From the NCBI GenBank assembly GCA_024636975.1, contig JAGXGA010000055.1:62001-126000 (forward strand): a stretch of DNA of 64,000 nucleotides. Reading direction: 5' to 3'. Position numbers and translations under genes: made by a program. The notes beneath the pieces were generated by a model. The model worked only from the letters and a program-made list of their open reading frames with translations. It had not been told where the DNA came from and did not search any database. Positions 54,369 to 64,000 of the stretch are shown in pieces; positions within the stretch are counted from its first letter, which is position 1, and each line of letters starts with the position of its first letter. This DNA is from Mariniphaga sp. GTDB lineage: Bacteria > Bacteroidota > Bacteroidia > Bacteroidales > Prolixibacteraceae.

Positions 54369-55364
54369 TTATTCCTCAGTGGTAAAATTTCGATTTATCC
54401 AGTTAATGGCTTTATCAATATCCTGGTTTTTCATACATCCGAAATGTCTTCTGGGACACGACCTGTAGCCCAATTTGGAGCATGGCCGGCATTTAAGATC
54501 CTGCACCTCCATTAGTTCTGAATCAGGATGAGCAAGGTATGGTGACATACCAAACTGTGGGACAGTATTTCCCCAAAAAGAAAGGATTTTCTTTCTGAAA
54601 GCAGCAGCTATATGCATCAGGCCCGTATCGTTTGTAAGCACCAGTTTTGCGCCCCGAACCAGGCTGGCCGATTGATTCAGGCTTAATTTCCCGGCCAGGT
54701 TAAAAACATTGCCTTTCGATTGCCTGTGGATTTCTGTTCCCGTTTCTTCTTCACTTTTACCCCCAAGCAACACCACAGGGTGGTCAATCCGGTTACAGAT
54801 TTCGGCTACCTTATCGGAAGGAAGTTTTTTAGTGCTCCATGTTCCGGCAATTACAAAGGCGATGTAACCGCTTCTAAAATGCTCCGGCAGGCTCTCAACA
54901 TCAAAATTTTCCTCTTCAGGTATAAAAAAATCAAGTCCTTTTTCATCATTATTTACATCAAACACCCGCAGTGTTTTCATGTAACGATCTACAACATGCT
55001 CATTGGGTAACCTGTTAATTTTGAAATTTACATAAAGAAATTTTTGAATATTCAGCTTTTGAAAAGCAAAGGTGTTAACCCTGAGTTGGTATTTAATACG
55101 GTTACTTCGAAAATTATTATGCAGGTCAATAATATAATCGAACTTTTCGGCCTGTAGCTCCTCATACAGTTCACTTATGTTACCCGAGAATAGATGAACT
55201 TTATCGACATAAGGATTTGATGCAACCAACGAGGCGAATTTGCGTTTAGTAACAAAATGTACTTCAGCTCCTTCCACCTGTTGCTTTAAGCAGCGTACCA
55301 CCGGGGAAGTAAGCACAATATCGCCGATGGAACTAAATCGTATGATCAGGTACCTGACCTTCAA
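54369..55364 (-). CDS. Glycosyltransferase family 9 (heptosyltransferase-like), TTG start
   Basis: A 331-aa GT9 enzyme of lipopolysaccharide core assembly type: N-terminal KVRYLIIRFSSIGDIVLTSP, donor-site LTNDTGLMHIAAAF and a Cys-rich CRPCSKLGYRSCPRRHFGCM near the end that may bind zinc. The only plausible start is TTG at 55364, whose bases overlap the atpC stop (TTGA), since the family begins right at this Lys-Val-Arg-Tyr. It is thus translationally coupled to ATP synthase genes. Confidence 0.88.
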   Translation of the reverse strand: MKVRYLIIRFSSIGDIVLTSPVVRCLKQQVEGAEVHFVTKRKFASLVASNPYVDKVHLFSGNISELYEELQAEKFDYIIDLHNNFRSNRIKYQLRVNTFAFQKLNIQKFLYVNFKINRLPNEHVVDRYMKTLRVFDVNNDEKGLDFFIPEEENFDVESLPEHFRSGYIAFVIAGTWSTKKLPSDKVAEICNRIDHPVVLLGGKSEEETGTEIHRQSKGNVFNLAGKLSLNQSASLVRGAKLVLTNDTGLMHIAAAFRKKILSFWGNTVPQFGMSPYLAHPDSELMEVQDLKCRPCSKLGYRSCPRRHFGCMKNQDIDKAINWINRNFTTEE

Positions 55365-55603
55365 ATTGATTCCAGTAATACAATGATTTTATTGTCCTTG
55401 TTTTCCACAATACCTCCATTTACTTTAAAAGTAAGGCTCTGGTTATTATTATCGATTACACGAATGATTCCCTTTTCCAGCGTAGAAATAATGGGAGCAT
55501 GGTTATTCAGGATTTCAAACAAGCCATTGCTTCCCGGGAGCCTGACTCGTTTAACTTCATCCTGGTAAATCTTTTTATCGGGTGTGATAATTTCAAGAAA
55601 CAT
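55361..55603 (-). CDS. atpC: F1 ATP synthase epsilon subunit, short form
   Basis: An 80-aa protein with the epsilon N-terminal beta-sandwich (EIITPDKKIYQDEVKRVRLP, LFEILNNHAPIISTLEKG). It lacks the C-terminal helical hairpin of the ~135-aa E. coli subunit, as is usual for Bacteroidota, so that form of ATPase inhibition should be absent. It follows atpD by 14 bp. Confidence 0.92.
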   Translation of the reverse strand: MFLEIITPDKKIYQDEVKRVRLPGSNGLFEILNNHAPIISTLEKGIIRVIDNNNQSLTFKVNGGIVENKDNKIIVLLESI

Positions 55604-55617
55604 GGCTGTTCACTTAG

Positions 55618-57228
<1,611 letters not shown>

Positions 57229-57301
57229 TCAGGCAGCTAACAATACAGAACGATTTGTTTTTCAATAACAAATATAATCATTTGCAAAAACAATTTTTTG
57301 A

Positions 57302-58285
57302 TTAATGGCTGCGTTTTTGCATGCTGTTTACCAGGTCGAAAAGCTGTTGTTTGCGGGAATTATCAACCTTTATACTTTGCAGTATTGCAGTTGCATTGGA
57401 AAATAGTGATCCGGTTTTATCCAGCGCAAGTTCCCTGATCTCCAGTTGGTTGTATATCCGGATAACAGACTTTATTTTTTCTTCGGCATAATAATTACCG
57501 GCATTAAGCCATTTTACAAGGTCCTCCTTAACGCTACCTTCTGCTTTTTCAAGTGCTTTAACAAGTAACCAGGTTTTTTTTCCAGCCAGAATATCACCTC
57601 CGATCATTTTACCAAAAGCCTGCTGGGTTCCAAATGTATCGAGCCAGTCGTCCTGTACCTGGAAAGCAAGCCCAAGGTTTATGCCTGTTTCATATAGCTG
57701 ATCAGCAATTTCATCAGGGGCATTTGCCAGCAAAGCCCCGGCTTTGAGGCTGCATCCCAATAGAACAGCTGTTTTCAGCTTTATCATTTCAAGATACTCC
57801 GGTTCCGACACATCCATGCGCGCTTCAAAATCCATATCGTATTGTTGACCCTCACATACCTGCAGCGCCGTTTTTGTGAATAAGTCTATCACATCGAAAA
57901 GCCTTTCCGAACGGCATTCCAAAAGGTACTGATATGAAAGAAAAGCCATTGCATCGCCTGATAGAATAGCATTGTTTTCACTGAATTTCACATGAACAGT
58001 AGGCTTGTTCCGCCGAACCTCTGCCTTATCCATTATATCGTCGTGAAGCAGTGTGAAGTTATGAAAAACCTCTGTAGCAATAGCTGCAGGCATGGCAGGA
58101 GCGATCTCTTCTGAAAATAGGTTATACGACATGAGCAACATAAGGGGTCGCAGTCTCTTCCCGCCTACCTCAAGTGAATAACTGACCGGTGAATAAAGTT
58201 CAGCAGGCTGAAGAGTATTTATATCACCACTCCGCCTTTCAATTTCTTTATTTACTCTGTTCTGAAGTTCATCGATTGCATACAT
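57302..58285 (-). CDS. Polyprenyl (trans-isoprenyl) diphosphate synthase
   Basis: A 327-aa all-helical synthase with both Asp-rich motifs: first, LLHDDIMDKAEVRR, and second, FQVQDDWLDTFG. It builds isoprenoid chains (farnesyl/geranylgeranyl or longer). It follows an MMPL transporter by 5 bp, so the two are co-transcribed. Chain length cannot be set by eye. Confidence 0.9.
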   Translation of the reverse strand: MYAIDELQNRVNKEIERRSGDINTLQPAELYSPVSYSLEVGGKRLRPLMLLMSYNLFSEEIAPAMPAAIATEVFHNFTLLHDDIMDKAEVRRNKPTVHVKFSENNAILSGDAMAFLSYQYLLECRSERLFDVIDLFTKTALQVCEGQQYDMDFEARMDVSEPEYLEMIKLKTAVLLGCSLKAGALLANAPDEIADQLYETGINLGLAFQVQDDWLDTFGTQQAFGKMIGGDILAGKKTWLLVKALEKAEGSVKEDLVKWLNAGNYYAEEKIKSVIRIYNQLEIRELALDKTGSLFSNATAILQSIKVDNSRKQQLFDLVNSMQKRSH

Positions 58286-58290
58286 GGGTA

Positions 58291-60684
58291 TTATTTGTTA
58301 GAATTATTTTCCAAAATCTTTAGGTCATCCAGTTCAATATCCTCCTCTTCATCGTATATAGAAAGAAGGGGTTCTTTAAAAGAACGTGTAGTAGTGAGCC
58401 TGTCAAGAGAAGTCAGCAGGGAGGGCAGCAATATTAAATTGGAGGTAACCGCTACAAGAAGGGTAAGTGATACCAACACCCCCAACGCCTGTGTACCACC
58501 AAAACCAGAGAGTGCAAATATTCCAAACCCAAAGAACAGAACTACAAATGTATAAAACATGCTAACCCCGGTTTCTTTAAGTGCAAGCACTACCGATTTT
58601 CGTATATTCCATCCTGTTACTTTCAATTCCTGCCGGTACTTGGCAAGAAAATGAATTGTATTATCGACGGAAATACCGAATGCAATACTAAACACCAAAA
58701 TGGTGGATGCCTTTATGGGGATTCCTGTATAACCCATTATTGCTGCAGTAAATATCAATGGAAATATGTTTGGGGTAAGCGACAATAATACCATCCTCCA
58801 GGATGAAAACATAACAGCCATAAAAACAGCAATAAGTAATATTGCCAATCCCAGACTGGTAAACAGGCTCCTTAACAAATATTGAGTTCCCCGAAAGAAA
58901 GTAATGCTTGAACCGGTAACCGTTACATTGTATTTGTCGGAAGTAAAGACAGAATCAATATCGGCATTAAAGCTTGTATATAACTCCTCCATGCGGGTGG
59001 TACCCACGTCCTTCATGCGAATACTTATTCGGGTAATCTGTTGGGCACTGTCGATAAACGAATGCAGGAGGTCGGCATCGGATTCATTGCTGCCGGCATA
59101 TTGCAGAATGAAGTTTTTTTCGCGGTTGTTAGGCAGGCTGTAATATCGTTCATGCCCGTTATAAAATGCCTGCTTTGAGAATTTCAACAGATTAAGCAGA
59201 GATAATGAGGAGGATAACTCAGGATAGTCAGTAAGCCGTTGTTCCAATTGATCAATTTTATCAAAAGTAACCAATTGCATTACTCCACCTGGCTGCTTGG
59301 TATTGATCATGATTTCCAGTGGCATTAAACCATCGAAGTTGGCTTCAAAAAACTTCAGGTCTTTATAAACCGGATCATCTTTTGGAATATCATCAACCAT
59401 ATATCCTGAGCTTTTTATAAGTGTAATGCCATAAATGCCCAGACCCAATATAACCACTGCAACAGCATACACAGTTTTCCGGTGGTACCTTGTAATATGA
59501 ATTAAACGTTGAATAATCGCTGAAACAAACCGGTTGTTCAGATGGCTTACATGTTTTGTTGATGGAGGTTCAATAAAACTGAATATTATTGGGATCAGCA
59601 ACAACGATAAGAAAAACAACCCCATGATATTAAGGGAAGCCACTATGCCAAATTGCCTCAGCGTCTCGCTTTTAACAATTATAAATGTGGCAAATCCTGA
59701 AGCCGTTGTGAGATTGGTTAAGAAAGTTGCATTCCCTATTTTACTTATCACCCGCTGAAGGGCTTTAACTTTGTTGCCATGCCGTGCAAATTCATAATGA
59801 AATTTGTTCAGCATATAAATGCTGTTTGGAATGCCAATTACAATTAGTAATGGCGGAATCATTCCTGAAAGGATTGTAATTTTAAAGTCGAAGAAGGCCA
59901 GCATCCCCAAAGCCCATACCACACCTGTAATTACAATGATTACAGGAACGAACACTGCTTTAAACGAACGAAAGAATATAAACAGAACAACAATGCATAT
60001 AGCCAAAGCCAAAGCACTGAAAAAATACAGCTCCTTCCTGATCTTAATCGAATTCACTACTCTTATGTAGGGAAGACCCGAGTAATGTAAATCAATGTTT
60101 TGTTCCTGTTCGAAAGAGCGGCCAATTTTCTGGATGGCCCCTACCATGTTTTCACGTTCGCTGGTGTGCATTTTATCTTTGTTCACCGTAATGGCAAGCA
60201 GGTAAATATCCTCATCCTGATTGTACAACAAATTCCGGTAAACAGGCAATGTTCTGAATATTTCCGCGCGTCGGTCAAGCTCTGCCTGTGTTGAAATGGT
60301 GTCAGGAAATATTTCCATTATTTCGAAGCGGCGGTCTTCAGTATTCTTTACCATATTATAGGCATTTGAAACCGACAACAGGTCTTCTACCCCTTCAACC
60401 TCTGAAAGTTGATTGCCCAGCTCTTCCCATTTTCTGAAACGGTCAATCTGAAAAAAGGCCGAATCCTGAATGCCAATAATAATAAGGTTTCCCTCCTCCC
60501 CAAAAACCTCTGTAAAATTCTGGTAATCTTTATAAGCAGCGTCTTTTTTAGGAAGCATTGAAAAAATTTCGTACGACATCTCAACATTCCTTGCATGATA
60601 ACCCCAGAAAAGGGTTATTGCTGCCAGAATACATAATAACAGTATTTTATTTCGCAGGATAATGCCCGAAACCTTCAGCCACAT
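58291..60684 (-). CDS. MMPL/RND-family transporter
   Basis: Starts at ATG 60684 (797 aa), just ahead of the first membrane helix; the longer frame adds a non-conserved tail. The RND two-half design is clear: a helix (~10-28), a large periplasmic domain, five to six helices (~215-385), then the same again. The MMPL signature is visible in ILVFSIAFGISVDNTIHFL. Members of this HAE3/MMPL group export lipids or hopanoids, and its coupling to the prenyl synthase gene suggests isoprenoid or lipid transport. That is inference. Confidence 0.87.
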   Translation of the reverse strand: MWLKVSGIILRNKILLLCILAAITLFWGYHARNVEMSYEIFSMLPKKDAAYKDYQNFTEVFGEEGNLIIIGIQDSAFFQIDRFRKWEELGNQLSEVEGVEDLLSVSNAYNMVKNTEDRRFEIMEIFPDTISTQAELDRRAEIFRTLPVYRNLLYNQDEDIYLLAITVNKDKMHTSERENMVGAIQKIGRSFEQEQNIDLHYSGLPYIRVVNSIKIRKELYFFSALALAICIVVLFIFFRSFKAVFVPVIIVITGVVWALGMLAFFDFKITILSGMIPPLLIVIGIPNSIYMLNKFHYEFARHGNKVKALQRVISKIGNATFLTNLTTASGFATFIIVKSETLRQFGIVASLNIMGLFFLSLLLIPIIFSFIEPPSTKHVSHLNNRFVSAIIQRLIHITRYHRKTVYAVAVVILGLGIYGITLIKSSGYMVDDIPKDDPVYKDLKFFEANFDGLMPLEIMINTKQPGGVMQLVTFDKIDQLEQRLTDYPELSSSLSLLNLLKFSKQAFYNGHERYYSLPNNREKNFILQYAGSNESDADLLHSFIDSAQQITRISIRMKDVGTTRMEELYTSFNADIDSVFTSDKYNVTVTGSSITFFRGTQYLLRSLFTSLGLAILLIAVFMAVMFSSWRMVLLSLTPNIFPLIFTAAIMGYTGIPIKASTILVFSIAFGISVDNTIHFLAKYRQELKVTGWNIRKSVVLALKETGVSMFYTFVVLFFGFGIFALSGFGGTQALGVLVSLTLLVAVTSNLILLPSLLTSLDRLTTTRSFKEPLLSIYDEEEDIELDDLKILENNSNK

Positions 60685-60816
60685 AACTTCTTTTAAAAAC
60701 GAGATGCGAAAATAAGGGAAATAATTGAGAATGCAGGACAAAAAACTTTGTTTCCCTGAAACAAACGGAGGCTTTAAATTCAGGTTAACTGGTTTAATTT
60801 AAATATGCCAGATGGC

Positions 60817-62163
60817 TTAGGATTTTAGTTTGGAAATCCCATACAAATGGTTCCTGGTTCTGATGATGAGGTAATTTTTGGATATAGCTGGTGTCGACAT
60901 GATTTGCCCGTTTAGGATGTTTTCTTCCATTAACCTGAACTGAGGACCAGCTTTCACAGCATATACCTTTCCATCATTGTCTGCAATGAAAATAACTCCG
61001 TCGGAAGCAACAGGCGATGCGGTATAGCTATTCCCGTCGCCTACTTTTTCCGAATACAACTCATCGCCGGAATGGGCATCGTAACAGGTGAGTTTACCAT
61101 TCCAGGCAGCGTTATACAAATACCCGTTATACAAAAGCATCGTTCCCATATATGAGCCACCACGCAATTTACCCCATTTAATATATTCACCCTCTTCGGC
61201 CATTTCCATATTTCCCCGGGCATTGTTTTGAATAGCTAATATAGGAGAGACTTTCCCATGTGCACTGTTAAAAAAAATAGTGTTGTTACCGACTACAGGA
61301 GTTGGTATGGGTATATCTCCCCCACCCTCCATTTTCCATACCTCTTCACCCGTTAGAAAATCGTATCCCCCCCGGTGCTTATAGCCATTAACTGCAATTC
61401 GTGTATTAGCTCCATCGTAATAAATATTGGGAGTACACCATCCGGGCAATTCATCCCGCTGCATTTTCCAGATTTCCTTGCCTGTATTTATATCGAAAGC
61501 TGCCAGAAAAGAATTCTCCAGCACATCACACTGTATTATAACTACATTTTCATGTACCAGAGGGGAACTTGCAAATTCCCATTCAGCCGTTTCAGCAAGA
61601 AAAAATGCAGATTTGAGTTCACCAAAATCATGCTTCCATACCAGCTCTCCCTCATTAGTGAAACAATACAATCCTTCTGAGCCAAAAAATGCAACCACAT
61701 ATTTGCCATTTGTTGCAGGGGTACAATTGGCATGGGATGACATGGGATGCCTCTTTTGATCCGGAATTCCTTTATGGCAGGTTTGCTTCCAGTTTATGTT
61801 TCCGGTTGTTTTATCGATGCAATACAGCATCCATTCATGTGCCGAAGAATCATTCACAGGTTCAATAGAACCATAAATTCCGGTTTTAAGATCATCATTC
61901 CCATTATGACTGACAGCTGTGGTTACATAAATATTATCTTCCCAGATTACCGGTGAAGAATGACCTAAACCAGGAATTGCAGTCTTCCAGGCAATGTTTT
62001 CGCCAGTACCGGCATTCCAGGTATGGCATAAATTGGCATTATCAAGATAACCACTTGCATAATGCCCGCGGAACATGAACCACTGCTGGTCGGTAACGGT
62101 TTCCTGTGCTGTTACTGCTGTAAATACAAACAGAAGAAGGATTTGAATAACAATTGATTTCAT
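60817..62163 (-). CDS. PQQ-like beta-propeller repeat protein, exported
   Basis: A 448-aa protein with a signal peptide (MKSIVIQILLLFVFTAVTAQ) and repeated PQQ-like blades (GENIAWKTAIPGLGHSSPVI, TGKEIWKMQRDELPGW, GDELYSEKVGDGNSYTASPV). No dehydrogenase active site is seen, so it is probably a scaffold or binding protein. Confidence 0.85.
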   Translation of the reverse strand: MKSIVIQILLLFVFTAVTAQETVTDQQWFMFRGHYASGYLDNANLCHTWNAGTGENIAWKTAIPGLGHSSPVIWEDNIYVTTAVSHNGNDDLKTGIYGSIEPVNDSSAHEWMLYCIDKTTGNINWKQTCHKGIPDQKRHPMSSHANCTPATNGKYVVAFFGSEGLYCFTNEGELVWKHDFGELKSAFFLAETAEWEFASSPLVHENVVIIQCDVLENSFLAAFDINTGKEIWKMQRDELPGWCTPNIYYDGANTRIAVNGYKHRGGYDFLTGEEVWKMEGGGDIPIPTPVVGNNTIFFNSAHGKVSPILAIQNNARGNMEMAEEGEYIKWGKLRGGSYMGTMLLYNGYLYNAAWNGKLTCYDAHSGDELYSEKVGDGNSYTASPVASDGVIFIADNDGKVYAVKAGPQFRLMEENILNGQIMSTPAISKNYLIIRTRNHLYGISKLKS

Positions 62164-62226
62164 ATTTCCGGTTTTTAATCAAAAATATAGAAAAGAACAA
62201 TGCAGCGGCCTAAATCAGCAAATAAA

Positions 62227-62931
62227 TCAATACCTGGTTCCTGTAGAATCGATCATTGGAACAAAGCGTACCGGTAATATCCGTTCTTCCCTTATCTTTC
62301 CCCTCTTTTTTTTAAGGAGTACCAAATGCTGCACAGGGTCACTGCCTACCGGAATAATCATTCTCCCCCCTTCAGCAAGCTGTTCTTTCAGAGGTTCAGG
62401 TATTTTTCCCGGAGATGCAGTAACAATTATTGCATCAAAGGGTGCGTAATCAGGCCATCCTTTATAACCATCCCCGACTTTTGAAATTATGTTATTGTAC
62501 CCCTGCCGGTTAAAAATCTCCCTTGCTTTTTTTCCCAATGTCTCATGAATTTCTATTGTAAAAACCGAATCGCAGATTTCCGCTAGTATTGCCGCCTGAT
62601 AGCCTGATCCTGTGCCGATCTCAAGCACCTTATCGTTCTGTTTTAAATCCAGGGCATCAGTCATGAATGCCACAATATATGGCTGCGAAATAGTCTGACC
62701 TTCCTCTATGGGCAGTGGCGAATCGTTATAGGCATACGGAATGTATTCATTGAGTACGTATTTATGCCGTTCAACCTTCCGAAATGCTTCAAGCACTTCA
62801 TTATCGGTAATTCCGCGGCTTTCAATTTGGATTTCAACCATCCGGTTCCTTAAGGCATAAAATGGGTCGGCATTTTGGCCGCACGATAAGAAGGAAAAAA
62901 AAATCAACAACAAGCTCACCGGTACTTTCAT
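62227..62931 (-). CDS. pcm: Protein-L-isoaspartate O-methyltransferase, lipoprotein form
   Basis: A 234-aa SAM methyltransferase repairing isoaspartyl residues: PLPIEEGQTISQPYIVAFMT, motif I VLEIGTGSGYQAAILAE and FDAIIVTASPGKIPEPL. Unusually it begins with a lipoprotein-type signal, LLLIFFSFLSCGQ (Cys17), which would place it in the periplasm or outer membrane, where SAM is scarce. It lies 63 bp upstream of the PQQ-like gene on the same strand. Confidence 0.9.
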   Translation of the reverse strand: MKVPVSLLLIFFSFLSCGQNADPFYALRNRMVEIQIESRGITDNEVLEAFRKVERHKYVLNEYIPYAYNDSPLPIEEGQTISQPYIVAFMTDALDLKQNDKVLEIGTGSGYQAAILAEICDSVFTIEIHETLGKKAREIFNRQGYNNIISKVGDGYKGWPDYAPFDAIIVTASPGKIPEPLKEQLAEGGRMIIPVGSDPVQHLVLLKKKRGKIREERILPVRFVPMIDSTGTRY

Positions 62932-63011
62932 AATTAATCCTTTTGCTTAACTATACGGGCAAATAGAGGATGAGTTACCCGTTCATTCAAAAGGAGTAAA
63001 CAAACAGTTAA

Positions 63012-63060
63012 AACAAAAAAAATTCCCGCAGTGAATGAATTGCCACTGCAGGAACTTTTC
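63012..63060 (-). terminator. Terminator after the 63079 gene
   Basis: An imperfect stem ttcccgcagtg/cactgcaggaa with an A-rich side on the + strand, i.e. a run of T on the - strand. It lies 19 bp past the stop. Confidence 0.75.
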
Positions 63061-63078
63061 AAAAATTAATAACTAAAA

Positions 63079-64000
63079 CTATTCTATTGCTGTTTCTTCC
63101 TCGCGCATTGTAAGGCCTTCGGGTTTCATTTCCCAATACTTGCCAACCATTTCCCTGTCGTAGGTATTTGTAACATTCTCCACGTCATAAATGATATCAA
63201 CCATTTCCTCATCCAGATAAATGCTTTTCCCTTCAGGTACTTTCAGGGTGATGAACAGTTGTTGGTCACGCCATTTATCTCCCTCTTTAAGAAAGAAGTA
63301 TGGGTCGAACATTAATACCGAATCGTTCAACTGAAAAGTATATTCCAGGTCATCGGCATGATCTCTTGCAAGTTCACGGCTACGGCCTTTTGAAGTTTTT
63401 CTTAATGACACCACGAACTCGTCGCCCCCCGCTTTTTCAATATCCAGTTGTGGTGTTCCCAGCATGATCTTTTCACTTCTTATCTGCATAACTTTCAGAT
63501 GGTTCAGGTCCCAACTGTGTGCAGCATAGCCTTTGTAAGTATCTTCTGCCAGCTCAAGGTAAAGGACCTGGCACGTATCGCAGGGAACATTCTTATTAAC
63601 AACTACCGTTGATTCGTTCCGGAAGTTACGAAGCTGGCTGGCGAATAAAACAAATAAAACAATAAGTGCTATCAGCCAGATACCGGCCATTCCAAGGCCT
63701 ACAACAGTATTGTTCGACTTATAACTAAAAACTAATTTCGAACCTATGTAGAGCATGGCCAGCATAGGTATACCGGCAAGGAAGCCTATTGTAATTACCC
63801 CCAGGGAAACTGTCCCTGCATCAACAAGGTATTTAAGCACGTCGGGGAAGTGAATTTCAGGGCCCCAGGCAAGCGGCATTCCCTGAACCAGTGACTCACC
63901 TAATGTAAGAGTTGAAATCAGCCCCAATAAGCCCAGAATTCCGGAAATAACAAGAACAACTCCCAGTATAACTACAGTAATCTTCAACAAGAGCTTGAGT
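63079..64000 (-). CDS. Membrane protein, probably the C-terminal part of a PspC-domain protein, 5' partial
   Basis: The frame is open to the right edge (..LKLLKITVVILG); the TTG at 63990 is not a real start. At least 306 residues are seen: three hydrophobic helices (~1-25, ~57-80, ~93-115) and then a soluble periplasmic domain without catalytic motifs (TVVVNKNVPCDTCQ, LDEEMVDIIYDVENVTNTYD). In Bacteroidota this arrangement follows an N-terminal PspC domain, which would lie outside the window. That assignment is inference. Confidence 0.7.
   Translation of the reverse strand, partial: LKLLLKITVVILGVVLVISGILGLLGLISTLTLGESLVQGMPLAWGPEIHFPDVLKYLVDAGTVSLGVITIGFLAGIPMLAMLYIGSKLVFSYKSNNTVVGLGMAGIWLIALIVLFVLFASQLRNFRNESTVVVNKNVPCDTCQVLYLELAEDTYKGYAAHSWDLNHLKVMQIRSEKIMLGTPQLDIEKAGGDEFVVSLRKTSKGRSRELARDHADDLEYTFQLNDSVLMFDPYFFLKEGDKWRDQQLFITLKVPEGKSIYLDEEMVDIIYDVENVTNTYDREMVGKYWEMKPEGLTMREEETAIE

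Overview
The window is bacterial and almost certainly Bacteroidota, probably a Marinilabiliales/Prolixibacteraceae-like Bacteroidales member. The evidence is a type IX secretion sorting domain, TAnnTTTG-type promoters, an atpD-atpC pair detached from the other ATP synthase genes with a short epsilon subunit, PiT transporters fused to a PhoU-like tail, DUF5686/CarboxypepD-reg surface proteins, and REP families of the 'gccctgaaagggc' and 'ccccagc..gctgggg' types. The family-level placement is inference.

Positions 1-12.2 kb form an A+T-rich accessory and defence island, all on the + strand. It opens with the 3' part of a type IIG restriction-modification gene that carries, in frame, a complete HUH/Y1 (REP-associated) transposase domain whose linker is encoded by a DNA hairpin. 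A 51-aa L7/L12-like gene and a decayed RhuM-family pseudogene follow. Three compact cassettes come next: HerA ATPase-NurA nuclease-D12 adenine methyltransferase; a pair of unrecognised genes (355 and 357 aa); and a small possibly RNase H-fold protein with a Hanks-type kinase and a 50-aa protein. Each cassette is preceded by a diverged copy of the same leader sequence (near 2.57, 7.52 and 10.22 kb), so the island looks like a repeat-punctuated cassette array. This is the most interesting structure in the window.

Positions 12.3-20.1 kb (- strand) form a complete phosphate operon: porin-pstS-pstC-pstA-pstB-phoU-response regulator-histidine kinase. Positions 20.2-25.05 kb hold a DUF5686 outer-membrane protein and a HigBA toxin-antitoxin pair, set among two families of REP-like palindromic elements and an 11-bp-period tandem repeat. 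Positions 25-32 kb carry glycogen/trehalose genes (GlgX/TreX-like debranching enzyme, TreZ, TreY). A PiT-PhoU phosphate transporter and a second PhoR/PhoB-like two-component system follow at 32-36.3 kb.

From 36.3 kb on the genes are mostly ordinary chromosomal ones: a PAP2-like membrane protein, rpoN, asnS, a Tat-exported oxidoreductase downstream of a tetraheme NapC/NirT-SUMF1 fusion, initiator tRNA-fMet with a textbook Bacteroidota promoter, a T9SS cargo protein, a lipoprotein, an aldo/keto reductase, small membrane or secreted proteins, comB, a MalY/PatB-type aminotransferase, two SDR enzymes, a glycosyltransferase 9 translationally coupled to atpC, atpD, a polyprenyl synthetase, an MMPL/RND transporter, a PQQ-like beta-propeller protein, a lipoprotein-type Pcm, and a membrane protein running off the right edge.

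All family calls were made by eye from motifs. No database search was run.
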